The notes under the pieces were generated by a model. It ran no database searches, was not told the origin of the DNA, and was given only the letters and a program-made list of their open reading frames with translations. 64,000 nt of DNA, taken from Streptomyces tanashiensis. Its GTDB lineage: Bacteria > Actinomycetota > Actinomycetes > Streptomycetales > Streptomycetaceae. The DNA is taken from contig NZ_BMRZ01000006.1 of NCBI RefSeq assembly GCF_014648895.1, forward strand, positions 186,001 through 250,000, given 5' to 3'. The translations under genes were made by a program, and so were the position numbers. Numbering within the stretch: position 1 is the first letter of the stretch; each line of letters starts with the position of its first letter. Shown piece after piece: positions 1 to 8,200 of the stretch.

Positions 1-21
1 GACAGAGTCCGTCGCCCCTTT

Positions 22-57
22 TCCAGGGCACCGCCCTGCTTTCCCGGGCACCGCCCT
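22..57. promoter_or_regulatory. Direct repeat of an inverted-repeat box upstream of the first gene
   Basis: GGGCACCGCCCT occurs at 26-37 and again at 46-57, exactly 20 bp apart, each preceded by TTTCC. The first copy is itself an inverted repeat (AGGGC-ACC-GCCCT). The 10-bp core GGGCACCGCC recurs at 1946-1955 in front of the TetR gene. The spacing of two helical turns suggests a pair of operator sites, perhaps for that TetR protein. The function is inferred; no -10/-35 was assigned here. Confidence 0.4.
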
Positions 58-124
58 CGCACTTTCCCGCGCCCTTTCGTGCGCGCACTGCCCTCAGTCG
101 TCACTCTTCCTCTGGAGTCCCCTG

Positions 125-1906
125 ATGGACACCCCTCTCTCCACCATCGCCGTCGTCGGTCTCGGCACCATGGGCACGGGTATCGCCGATGTCCTCGCCC
201 GGGCCGGCCGCGAGGTCATCGGCATCGACATCAGCGACACCGCCGCCGCCCGGGCCGTCGCGGCCCTGGAGGCCTCCACCGCCCGTGCGGTGGCCCGCGA
301 GCGGATCACCGAGGAGGAGCGGCAGGACGTCCTGGCCCGCTTCCGTACCTTCTCCGACCTCCACGCGGCCGCCGAGGCCGACCTCGTCATCGAGGTCGTG
401 CCCGAGTCGTACGAGGCGAAGCAGGAGGTCTTCCGGGCCCTCGACGGGATCGTCCGGCCCGACGCGATCCTGGCCACCGGCACCAACGCCCTCTCCGTGA
501 CCCGGCTCGCCGCCGACTCGGCGCACCCCGAGCGGGTCCTCGGTCTGCACTTCTTCGCCCCGGTCCAGGCCATGAAGCTGGTCGAGGTGGTCTCCTCCGT
601 GCTGACCGACCCGCGGGCCGTCGACGCCGTCACCCGGCTCGCCCAGGACCTCGGCAAGGAGCCCGTGGCGGTCGGCGACCGGGCCGGCTTCATCGCGGAC
701 GGGCTGCTCTTCGGCTACCTGAACCAGGCCGCCGCCATGTACGAGGCCAAGTACGCCTCCCGCGAGGACATCGACGCGGCGATGAAGCTGGGCTGCGGCC
801 TGCCGATGGGGCCGCTGGCGCTGCTCGACCTGATCGGCGTCGACACGGCCCGTACGGTCCTGGAGGCCATGTACGCGGCCTCGCACGACCGGCTGCACGC
901 CCCCGCCCCGATCCTCAAGCAGCTCAGCGAGGCGGGTCTGACCGGCCGCAAGGCGGGCCGCGGCTTCTACACGTACGCGGCGCCGGGCTCCGCCGAGGTC
1001 GTGCGCGACGCGCTGACCCCGCTCACCTCGGCCGAGGCCGGCACGGGCCGCGAGATCCGCTCGGTCGGCGTCGCCGGCTCGGGCACCATGGCCTCCGGCA
1101 TCGCCGAGGTCTTCGCCAAGGCCGGGTACGCGGTCGTGCTCGCCGCCCGTTCCCAGGAGAAGGCGGACACCGCCAAGGCGCGGATCGCCAAGTCCCTGGC
1201 CCGCTCGGTCGACAAGGGCCGGATGACGGGCGAGGCGCGCGACGCGACGCTCGCCCTGATCACCCCGGCCGGCACCCTGGACGCCTTCGCCGACGTCGAC
1301 CTGGCCCTGGAGGCGGTCGCCGAGGACCTGGAGATCAAGCAGGAGCTGTTCGCGCGGCTCGACAAGATCTGCAAGCCGGGCGCGGTGCTGGCCACCACGA
1401 CCTCCTCGCTGCCGGTCGTGGCCTGTGCCCGCGCCACCTCGCGCCCGCAGGACGTCATCGGGATGCACTTCTTCAACCCGGCGCCGGCGATGAAGCTGGT
1501 CGAGATCGTCCGCACGGTGCTGACCGGCGACGACGTCCACGCGACCGTCCGCGAGGTCACCACGAAGATCCGCAAGCACCCGGTGGACTGCGGCGACCGC
1601 GCCGGCTTCATCGTGAACGCGCTGCTCTTCCCGTACCTGAACAACGCGATCAAGATGGTCCAGGAGCACTACGCGACCCTGGACGACATCGACGCGGCCA
1701 TGAAGCTGGGCGGGGGCTACCCGATGGGCCCGTTCGAGCTGCTCGACGTGGTCGGTCTGGACGTCTCGCTCGCGATCGAGCAGGTGCTGCACCGCGAGTT
1801 CCGCGACCCGGGCCTCGCCCCCGCCCCGCTCCTGGAGCACCTGGTGGCGGCGGGCTGCCTGGGCCGCAAGACGGGTCGCGGCTTCCGCGAATATGCCCGA
1901 CGCTGA
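125..1906 (+). CDS. 3-hydroxyacyl-CoA (3-hydroxybutyryl-CoA) dehydrogenase, tandem duplicated
   Basis: This 593-aa protein is two copies of the 3-hydroxyacyl-CoA dehydrogenase fold. Each half has an N-terminal NAD-binding Rossmann domain (GLGTMGTG near residue 12, GSGTMASG near residue 320) and a C-terminal 3HCDH domain. The catalytic-His motif is LHFFAP in the first half and MHFFNP in the second. It should interconvert acetoacetyl-CoA and 3-hydroxybutyryl-CoA in the cytoplasm, giving precursor for crotonyl-CoA and so for the Ccr operon downstream. The ATG at 125 has GGAG seven bases upstream. Stereospecificity is not readable from sequence, but the fold is the L-3-hydroxyacyl type. Confidence 0.9.
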   Translation: MDTPLSTIAVVGLGTMGTGIADVLARAGREVIGIDISDTAAARAVAALEASTARAVARERITEEERQDVLARFRTFSDLHAAAEADLVIEVVPESYEAKQEVFRALDGIVRPDAILATGTNALSVTRLAADSAHPERVLGLHFFAPVQAMKLVEVVSSVLTDPRAVDAVTRLAQDLGKEPVAVGDRAGFIADGLLFGYLNQAAAMYEAKYASREDIDAAMKLGCGLPMGPLALLDLIGVDTARTVLEAMYAASHDRLHAPAPILKQLSEAGLTGRKAGRGFYTYAAPGSAEVVRDALTPLTSAEAGTGREIRSVGVAGSGTMASGIAEVFAKAGYAVVLAARSQEKADTAKARIAKSLARSVDKGRMTGEARDATLALITPAGTLDAFADVDLALEAVAEDLEIKQELFARLDKICKPGAVLATTTSSLPVVACARATSRPQDVIGMHFFNPAPAMKLVEIVRTVLTGDDVHATVREVTTKIRKHPVDCGDRAGFIVNALLFPYLNNAIKMVQEHYATLDDIDAAMKLGGGYPMGPFELLDVVGLDVSLAIEQVLHREFRDPGLAPAPLLEHLVAAGCLGRKTGRGFREYARR

Positions 1907-2009
1907 GCCCCGCACCGCCGGCTGGGGCGGTCTGCTGAGTCCCCCGGGCACCGCCGGTTCCCCGGGGGCCTCCCCGCCCCCACCTGGGCACACTCCCACT
2001 CCGATGCAG

Positions 2010-2015
2010 TACGTT
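2010..2015 (+). promoter_or_regulatory. Probable leaderless -10 element of the TetR gene
   Basis: TACGTT ends seven bases before the ATG at 2022, and no Shine-Dalgarno is visible upstream of that ATG. This is the arrangement expected for a leaderless transcript. The same hexamer is the -10 candidate of ccr (3100-3105). A GGGCACCGCC box lies about 55 bp further upstream. An in-frame ATG at 2004 is a less likely start because it lies inside the promoter. Confidence 0.45.
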
Positions 2016-2021
2016 CGGACC

Positions 2022-2933
2022 ATGCCCAAGGCCGCGAAGACACCCCGTGCCACGTCCCCGTCCGACGCTCCGGAGAGCACGGCCGGCACTCGTGCCGCCG
2101 CGCAGCGGCTCAAGATGCGCCGGGAGCTCGCCGCCGCCGCGATGGAGCTCTTCGCGACCAAGGGGTACGAGGCGACGACCGTCGACGAGATCGCGGCCAC
2201 GGCCGGGGTCGCGCGGCGGACGTTCTTCCGGCACTTCCGGTCCAAGGAAGAGGCGATCTTCCCCGACCACGACGACACCCTCGTGCGGGCGGAGGCGGTG
2301 CTGAACGCGGCCCCGCCGCACGAGCACCCGCTCGACACGGTGTGCCGGGGCATCAAGGAAGTCATGAAGATGTACGCCGGGTCCCCCGCGGTCTCCGTGG
2401 AGCGCTACCGACTGACCCGTGAGGTGCCGACCCTGCGGGAGCGGGAGATCGCCTCGGTGGCCCGCTACGAGCGCCTCTTCACCCGCTATCTCCTCGGGCA
2501 CTTCGACGAGCGGGACCACCACGACGGCAACGACGACCCGCTGCTCGCCGAGGTGGCCGCCTCCGCGGTCGTCACCGCCCACAACCACGTGCTGCGCCGC
2601 TGGCTGCGGGCGGGCGGGCAGGGTGACGTGGAGGCCCAGCTCGACCACGCCTTCGCGATCGTCCGGGAGACCTTCGGCACCGGCATAGGCGGCCGGCCGC
2701 TCTCCTCCGCCGCGCAGGCCGGACAGGCGGCGCAGGCCGAGCAGCCGGGGCAGGCAGGGCAGCCGGGGCAGGCAGGGCAGGCGCAGGCCTCGGCACAGAT
2801 CGCCGGCCCGGCCGAGCCGGCGCCCGTCGCCCGGGTCTCCACCACGGGCGACGTGGTGGTCGCCGTGGCCCGCACGGACGCTCCGCTCGACGAGGTCATG
2901 CGCACGATCCAGCAGGCGCTCCAGAAGGCCTGA
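2022..2933 (+). CDS. TetR/AcrR-family regulator next to the ethylmalonyl-CoA genes
   Basis: This 303-aa protein has a TetR DNA-binding domain near residues 25-80, with the helix-turn-helix reading TTVDEIAATAGVARRTFF and then the typical RHFRSKEEAIF. The middle is the ligand/dimerisation part. The C-terminus is unusual: a Gln/Ala/Gly low-complexity tract (repeats of AGQ, GQAGQ, near residues 229-262, DNA about 2710-2800) followed by a short globular-looking tail with DEVMRTIQQALQ. It lies between the dehydrogenase gene and ccr on the same strand, so it is the obvious candidate regulator of the ethylmalonyl-CoA pathway. The ligand is unknown; an acyl-CoA is plausible. Confidence 0.85.
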   Translation: MPKAAKTPRATSPSDAPESTAGTRAAAQRLKMRRELAAAAMELFATKGYEATTVDEIAATAGVARRTFFRHFRSKEEAIFPDHDDTLVRAEAVLNAAPPHEHPLDTVCRGIKEVMKMYAGSPAVSVERYRLTREVPTLREREIASVARYERLFTRYLLGHFDERDHHDGNDDPLLAEVAASAVVTAHNHVLRRWLRAGGQGDVEAQLDHAFAIVRETFGTGIGGRPLSSAAQAGQAAQAEQPGQAGQPGQAGQAQASAQIAGPAEPAPVARVSTTGDVVVAVARTDAPLDEVMRTIQQALQKA

Positions 2934-2946
2934 GCACCGCTTCACG

Positions 2947-2983
2947 AAGAGGGCCGCCCCCGGAATCCGGGGGCGGCCCTCTT
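2947..2983 (+). terminator. Strong intrinsic terminator after the TetR gene
   Basis: A perfect 17-bp stem (AAGAGGGCCGCCCCCGG with its reverse complement) encloses a 3-base loop AAT, ending in CTTGGTGTT. It starts 13 bases after the TetR stop, so it should separate that gene from the ccr operon. Confidence 0.85.
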
Positions 2984-3333
2984 GGTGTTCCCGCAGCTCA
3001 CGGGCCATTTCGATCGATCATCGCTCATCCGTGACGGGCAGATTGCATCTGAGTGAAATTGTTGGCACGCAGTGCCTTGTCAGGTGACACGCCGTGCCAT
3101 ACGTTGATGTTGTCCGGGCGGCCGGCGAGCAGAGATCACCTCGTTCGCCGGCTGTCCCCACAAGCCAACGGCTCGTGCGCCCGGACGCCTGCGTCACAGG
3201 CACCCTCGCGCTCCACCACACAGCGCCGCCACCGCACCACCGCGCCGAACCGACGGCACACCTCCACAACAGCACGTACCGCCGTAACCCTCAGGCGTCC
3301 CTCCCTCAGGACGCTCACCGCCGGAGGCAACCC
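2984..3333 (+). other. Long intergenic region ahead of ccr
   Basis: About 350 bp without a convincing gene. The in-frame extension of ccr upstream of 3334 lacks ribosome binding sites and is judged non-coding. The region holds the promoter/operator at 3064-3105, leaving a 5' untranslated leader of roughly 220 bases if that promoter is used. No riboswitch-like structure was recognised in the leader, but its length leaves room for one. Confidence 0.6.
3064..3105 (+). promoter_or_regulatory. Candidate ccr promoter with operator abutting the -35
   Basis: A -35 TTGTCA (3077-3082) and a -10 TACGTT (3100-3105) are separated by exactly 17 bp. Directly upstream and touching the -35 is the inverted repeat GGCAC-GCA-GTGCC (3064-3076). 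The geometry suggests control of ccr-operon transcription by a dimeric regulator, most simply the neighbouring TetR protein. Regulator identity is inference. Confidence 0.5.
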
Positions 3334-4671
3334 GTGAAGGAAATCCTGGACGCGATCCAGTCCCCGGACTCCACGTCCGCCGACTTCGCGAACATCAAGC
3401 TCCCCGAGTCGTACCGGGCCGTCACCGTCCACAAGGACGAGGCGGAGATGTTCGCCGGCGTCGAGAGCCGCGACAAGGACCCGCGCAAGTCGCTCCACCT
3501 CGACGACGTGGCGCTCCCCGAGCTCGGCCCGGGCGAGGCGCTCGTGGCCGTCATGGCGAGCTCCGTCAACTACAACTCGGTCTGGACCTCGATCTTCGAG
3601 CCGGTCTCGACCTTCGGCTTCCTGGAGCGCTACGGCCGGCTCTCCGAGCTCACCAAGCGCCACGACCTGCCGTACCACGTCATCGGCTCCGACCTCGCGG
3701 GCGTCGTCCTGCGCACCGGCCCGGGCGTCAACGCCTGGCAGCCCGGCGACGAGGTCGTCGCCCACTGCCTCTCGGTCGAGCTGGAGTCCTCGGACGGCCA
3801 CAACGACACGATGCTCGACCCCGAGCAGCGCATCTGGGGCTTCGAGACCAACTTCGGCGGACTCGCCGAGATCGCCCTCGTCAAGTCCAACCAGCTGATG
3901 CCGAAGCCCGGCCACCTCAGCTGGGAGGAGGCGGCGGCCCCCGGCCTCGTCAACTCCACCGCCTACCGCCAGCTGGTCTCCAACAACGGCGCCGGCATGA
4001 AGCAGGGCGACAACGTCCTCATCTGGGGCGCGAGCGGCGGACTCGGCTCGTACGCCACGCAGTTCGCCCTGGCCGGCGGCGCCAACCCGATCTGTGTCGT
4101 CTCCTCCCCCGAGAAGGCCGACATCTGCCGCTCCATGGGCGCGGAGGCGGTCATCGACCGCAACGCCGAGGGCTACAAGTTCTGGAAGGACGAGAACACC
4201 CAGGACCCGCGCGAGTGGAAGCGCTTCGGCTCCAAGATCCGTGAGCTGACCGGCGGCGAGGACATCGACATCGTCTTCGAGCACCCGGGCCGCGAGACCT
4301 TCGGCGCCTCCGTGTACGTCACCCGCAAGGGCGGCACCATCACCACCTGCGCCTCGACCTCGGGCTACATGCACCAGTACGACAACCGCTACCTGTGGAT
4401 GTCGCTGAAGCGGATCATCGGCTCGCACTTCGCCAACTACCGCGAGGCGTGGGAGGCCAACCGCCTGATCGCCAAGGGCAAGATCCACCCGACCCTGTCG
4501 AAGGTCTACTCCCTGGAGGAGACCGGCCAGGCCGCCTACGACGTCCACCGCAACCTCCACCAGGGCAAGGTCGGCGTCCTCGCCCTCGCGCCGCAGGAGG
4601 GCCTGGGCGTGAGCAACCCGGAGCTCCGGGCCCAGCACATCGACGCCATCAACCGCTTCCGGAACATCTGA
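3334..4671 (+). CDS. ccr: Crotonyl-CoA carboxylase/reductase
   Basis: This 445-aa member of the zinc-free MDR (quinone oxidoreductase-like) family matches Ccr length and sequence throughout. Ccr reduces crotonyl-CoA with NADPH while fixing CO2, giving (2S)-ethylmalonyl-CoA. That is the committing step of the ethylmalonyl-CoA pathway and a source of extender units for polyketides. The N-terminal catalytic domain includes SSVNYNSVW and the Rossmann domain includes WGASGGLGSYATQFA. The GTG at 3334 is preceded by GGAGG at 3323-3327. It heads the operon ccr-ecm-mcl-mch-mcd, with 10 bp to ecm. Confidence 0.95.
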   Translation: MKEILDAIQSPDSTSADFANIKLPESYRAVTVHKDEAEMFAGVESRDKDPRKSLHLDDVALPELGPGEALVAVMASSVNYNSVWTSIFEPVSTFGFLERYGRLSELTKRHDLPYHVIGSDLAGVVLRTGPGVNAWQPGDEVVAHCLSVELESSDGHNDTMLDPEQRIWGFETNFGGLAEIALVKSNQLMPKPGHLSWEEAAAPGLVNSTAYRQLVSNNGAGMKQGDNVLIWGASGGLGSYATQFALAGGANPICVVSSPEKADICRSMGAEAVIDRNAEGYKFWKDENTQDPREWKRFGSKIRELTGGEDIDIVFEHPGRETFGASVYVTRKGGTITTCASTSGYMHQYDNRYLWMSLKRIIGSHFANYREAWEANRLIAKGKIHPTLSKVYSLEETGQAAYDVHRNLHQGKVGVLALAPQEGLGVSNPELRAQHIDAINRFRNI

Positions 4672-4681
4672 GGTCCCGAAG

Positions 4682-6718
4682 ATGACAGAGCGCCAGAAGG
4701 ACCGGCCGTGGCTCATGCGGACGTACGCCGGTCACTCGACCGCCGAGGCGTCCAACGAGCTGTACCGGCGCAACCTCGCCAAGGGTCAGACCGGCCTCTC
4801 GGTCGCGTTCGACCTGCCGACGCAGACCGGGTACGACCCCGACCACATCCTCGCCCGCGGCGAGGTCGGCCGGGTCGGCGTCCCCGTCTCGCACCTCGGT
4901 GACATGCGCCGGCTGTTCCAGGACATCCCCCTGGAGCAGATGAACACCTCGATGACCATCAACGCCACGGCCATGTGGCTTCTGGCGCTCTACCAGGTGG
5001 CCGCCGAGGAGCAGGGCGCGGACATCACCAAGCTCCAGGGCACCACCCAGAACGACATCGTGAAGGAGTACCTGTCGCGCGGGACGCACGTCTTCCCGCC
5101 CGGCCCCTCGCTCCGCCTCACGACGGACATGATCGCGTACACGGTCAACCACATCCCGAAGTGGAACCCGATCAACATCTGCAGCTACCACCTGCAGGAG
5201 GCCGGGGCCACGCCGGTCCAGGAGATCTCGTACGCGATGGCGACCGCGATCGCTGTCCTCGACTCGGTCCGCGACTCCGGCCAGGTCCCCGAGGACCGCT
5301 TCGGCGAGGTCGTCGCCCGCATCTCCTTCTTCGTGAACGCGGGCGTCCGCTTCATCGAGGAGATGTGCAAGATGCGCGCCTTCGGCCGCATCTGGGACAA
5401 GATCACGCTGGAGCGGTACGGCATCGAGAACGCCAAGCAGCGCCGGTTCCGCTACGGCGTCCAGGTCAACTCGCTCGGCCTGACCGAGGCCCAGCCGGAG
5501 AACAACGTCCAGCGGATCGTCCTGGAGATGCTGGCCGTCACCCTCTCCAAGGACGCCCGCGCGCGTGCCGTGCAGCTCCCGGCCTGGAACGAGGCCCTCG
5601 GCCTCCCCCGGCCCTGGGACCAGCAGTGGTCGCTCCGCATCCAGCAGGTGCTCGCCCACGAGTCCGACCTGCTGGAGTACGAGGACATCTTCGCCGGCTC
5701 GCACGTGATCGAGGCCAAGGTGGAGGCCCTCGTCGAGGAGTGCCTGACCGAGATCGACCGGATCCAGGAGATGGGCGGCGCGATGGCCGCCGTCGAGTCC
5801 GGCTACCTCAAGTCGCAGCTGGTCTCCTCGCACGCCGAGCGGCGCGCCCGGATCGAGGCCGGCGACGAGAAGATCGTCGGCGTCAACATCTTCCAGTCGA
5901 CCGAGGAGAACCCCCTCACCGCCGACCTGGACACCGCGATCATGACGGTCGACCCGGCGGTCGAGGCCCGGGTCACCGGCTCGCTGAAGACCTGGCGCGA
6001 CAACCGCTACCAGCCGCCGTTCAACCACCCGCGGCCCTGCAAGGCCCTGGAGCGCCTCAAGGAGGCCGCCAAGGGCACGGACAACCTCATGGAGGCCACC
6101 CTGGAGTGCGCCCGCGCCGGGGTCACCACCGGCGAGTGGGCGGGGGCCCTGCGCGAGGTGTTCGGCGAGTTCCGCGCCCCGACGGGCGTCTCCTCCGCCC
6201 CGGTCGCCGTGACGGCCGAGGCGGGCACGCCGCTCGCGCTCGTCCGCGACAAGGTGGCCCGGACCGCCGAGGAGCTGAACTGCGGCCGGCTGCGGCTGCT
6301 CGTCGGCAAGCCCGGCCTGGACGGGCACTCCAACGGGGCCGAGCAGATCGCCGTACGCGCGCGTGACGCCGGTTTCGAGGTGGTCTACCAGGGCATCCGG
6401 CTGACCCCCGAGCAGATCGTCAGCGCCGCCCTGGCGGAGGATGTGCACTGCGTGGGTCTGTCGATCCTCTCCGGCTCGCACGCCGAGCTGGTCCCGGACG
6501 TCCTGGAGCGCCTCCGCGAGGCGGGCGCGACCGATGTGCCGGTCATCGTCGGCGGCATCATCCCCAACGCCGACGCCGCAGAACTGAAGCGTGCGGGTGT
6601 CGCCGCCGTCTTCACACCGAAGGACTTCGGCATCACGGAGATCATCGGCCGTATCGTCGACGAGATCCGCACAGCTCACAAGCTCAGCCCCCTTGAAAGT
6701 ACGGAGGTCCCCGCATGA
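4682..6718 (+). CDS. ecm: Coenzyme B12-dependent (ethyl)malonyl-CoA mutase, MeaA type
   Basis: This 678-aa single-chain mutase has the large acyl-CoA mutase barrel (near residues 10-520) followed by a C-terminal cobalamin-binding domain. That domain carries the base-off DxHxxG signature (GKPGLDGHSNGAEQIA near residue 545) and the SGSHAELVP and GGIIPNADA segments. It should isomerise (2R)-ethylmalonyl-CoA to methylsuccinyl-CoA. Position between ccr and a malyl-CoA lyase gene favours ethylmalonyl-CoA mutase over methylmalonyl-CoA mutase, which is usually longer and paired with a small subunit. Its last codons overlap the mcl start (ATGA). Confidence 0.92.
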   Translation: MTERQKDRPWLMRTYAGHSTAEASNELYRRNLAKGQTGLSVAFDLPTQTGYDPDHILARGEVGRVGVPVSHLGDMRRLFQDIPLEQMNTSMTINATAMWLLALYQVAAEEQGADITKLQGTTQNDIVKEYLSRGTHVFPPGPSLRLTTDMIAYTVNHIPKWNPINICSYHLQEAGATPVQEISYAMATAIAVLDSVRDSGQVPEDRFGEVVARISFFVNAGVRFIEEMCKMRAFGRIWDKITLERYGIENAKQRRFRYGVQVNSLGLTEAQPENNVQRIVLEMLAVTLSKDARARAVQLPAWNEALGLPRPWDQQWSLRIQQVLAHESDLLEYEDIFAGSHVIEAKVEALVEECLTEIDRIQEMGGAMAAVESGYLKSQLVSSHAERRARIEAGDEKIVGVNIFQSTEENPLTADLDTAIMTVDPAVEARVTGSLKTWRDNRYQPPFNHPRPCKALERLKEAAKGTDNLMEATLECARAGVTTGEWAGALREVFGEFRAPTGVSSAPVAVTAEAGTPLALVRDKVARTAEELNCGRLRLLVGKPGLDGHSNGAEQIAVRARDAGFEVVYQGIRLTPEQIVSAALAEDVHCVGLSILSGSHAELVPDVLERLREAGATDVPVIVGGIIPNADAAELKRAGVAAVFTPKDFGITEIIGRIVDEIRTAHKLSPLESTEVPA

Positions 6719-7680
6719 CCAGCCCCGTGAACCGGCTCCGCCCCCGCCGCTCCTGCCTGGCGGTCCCCGGCTCCAACCCGCGCTTCCTCGAGAAGGCCCA
6801 GGGCCTCGCGGCCGACCAGGTCTTCCTGGACCTGGAGGACGCGTGCGCCCCGCTGGCCAAGCCCGAGGCCCGGCACACCATCGTGAAGTTCCTGAACGAG
6901 GGCGACTGGACCGGCAAGACCCGCGTGGTCCGCGTCAACGACTGGACGACCCACTGGACCTACCGTGACGTCGTCACGGTCGTCGAGGGCGCCGGCCAGA
7001 ACCTCGACTGCATCATGCTGCCGAAGGTCCAGGACGCCCAGCAGATCGTCGCCCTCGACCTGCTGCTCACGCAGATCGAGAAGACCATGGGCTTCGAGGT
7101 CGGCAAGATCGGCATCGAGGCGCAGATCGAGAACGCCCAGGGCCTGACCAACGTCAACGCGATCGCGCAGGCCTCCCAGCGCGTCGAGACGATCATCTTC
7201 GGCCCGGCCGACTTCATGGCCTCCATCAACATGAAGTCCCTCGTCGTGGGCGAGCAGCCGCCCGGCTACCCGGCGGACGCGTACCACCACATCCTGATGA
7301 GCATCCTGATGGCGGCCCGCGCCAACAACCTGCAGGCGATCGACGGCCCCTACCTGCAGATCCGCAACCAGGAGGGCTACAAGGCCGTGGCGCAGCGCGC
7401 CGCCGCCCTGGGCTTCGACGGCAAGTGGGTGCTGCACCCGGACCAGGTCGCCGCCGCGAACGAGATCTTCTCGCCCTCGCAGGAGGACTACGACCACGCC
7501 GAGCTGATCCTCGACGCGTACGACTACTACACGTCCGAGGCCGGCGGGAAGAAGGGCTCCGCGATGCTCGGCGACGAGATGATCGACGAGGCCTCCCGCA
7601 AGATGGCCCTGGTCATCTCCGGCAAGGGCCGCGCCGCCGGCATGCAGCGCACCAGCAAGTTCGAGATCCCGGAGGCCTGA
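6715..7680 (+). CDS. mcl: Beta-methylmalyl-CoA/malyl-CoA lyase (HpcH/HpaI, CitE-like)
   Basis: A 321-aa HpcH/HpaI aldolase/citrate-lyase-beta family protein. Family motifs visible are RRSCLAVPGSNPRFLEKA at the N-terminus, DLEDACAPLAKPEAR (metal/acid residues) and a C-terminal GFDGKWVLHPDQ segment. In the pathway it cleaves beta-methylmalyl-CoA to glyoxylate and propionyl-CoA. The start codon overlaps the ecm stop, indicating translational coupling. A separate (S)-malyl-CoA thioesterase, present in some pathways, is not encoded nearby. Confidence 0.9.
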   Translation: MTSPVNRLRPRRSCLAVPGSNPRFLEKAQGLAADQVFLDLEDACAPLAKPEARHTIVKFLNEGDWTGKTRVVRVNDWTTHWTYRDVVTVVEGAGQNLDCIMLPKVQDAQQIVALDLLLTQIEKTMGFEVGKIGIEAQIENAQGLTNVNAIAQASQRVETIIFGPADFMASINMKSLVVGEQPPGYPADAYHHILMSILMAARANNLQAIDGPYLQIRNQEGYKAVAQRAAALGFDGKWVLHPDQVAAANEIFSPSQEDYDHAELILDAYDYYTSEAGGKKGSAMLGDEMIDEASRKMALVISGKGRAAGMQRTSKFEIPEA

Positions 7681-7685
7681 GAGCG

Positions 7686-8198
7686 ATGCAGTTCGGCCGT
7701 ACCTACGAAGAGTTCGAAGTCGGTGCCGTCTACAAGCACTGGCCCGGAAAGACGGTCACCGAGTACGACGACCACCTCTTCTGTCTGCTGACGATGAACC
7801 ACCATCCGCTGCACATGGATGTGAATTACGCCGAGAACACGACGGACTTCGGAAAGAACGTCGTCGTCGGCAATTACATCTATTCGCTGCTGCTCGGCAT
7901 GTCCGTGCCGGACGTCTCCGGCAAGGCCATCGCCAACCTGGAGATCGAGTCGCTGCGGCACGTGGCGCCGACCTTCCACGGCGACACGATCTACGGCGAG
8001 ACCACGGTCCTCGACAAGACCCCGTCGAAGTCGAAGAACGACCGCGGCATCGTCTACGTGGAGACCAAGGGCTACAAGCAGGACGGCACCCTCGTGTGCG
8101 TCTTCCGCCGCAAGGTGATGGTCCCCACCGAGACGTACATCAAGGAGCGCGGCGGCGAGCAGCCCGGCCGCCCCGAGCTCAAGGAACAGGGGAAGTAG
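7686..8198 (+). CDS. mch: MaoC-like mesaconyl-CoA hydratase
   Basis: A 170-aa single hot-dog-fold MaoC/hydratase protein. The context makes it the mesaconyl-CoA (2-methylfumaryl-CoA) hydratase that forms beta-methylmalyl-CoA for the preceding lyase. It is much shorter than the roughly 340-aa alphaproteobacterial Mch, which has two hot-dog domains, so the actinobacterial enzyme probably dimerises to give equivalent sites. GGAGG overlapping the mcl stop region serves as its ribosome site. The stretch around 7690-7890 has more A/T-ending codons than its neighbours. Confidence 0.8.
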   Translation: MQFGRTYEEFEVGAVYKHWPGKTVTEYDDHLFCLLTMNHHPLHMDVNYAENTTDFGKNVVVGNYIYSLLLGMSVPDVSGKAIANLEIESLRHVAPTFHGDTIYGETTVLDKTPSKSKNDRGIVYVETKGYKQDGTLVCVFRRKVMVPTETYIKERGGEQPGRPELKEQGK

Positions 8199-8200
8199 TC

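Noticed and set aside
2700..2800. Repeat region in the TetR gene as a mobile or frameshifted element
   Set aside because: The frame stays open through the repeats and continues into a plausible tail, so it is a low-complexity protein segment.
3018..3275. Possible small gene in the ccr upstream region
   Set aside because: No ribosome binding site, atypical composition, and it overlaps the promoter/operator; the region reads as regulatory.
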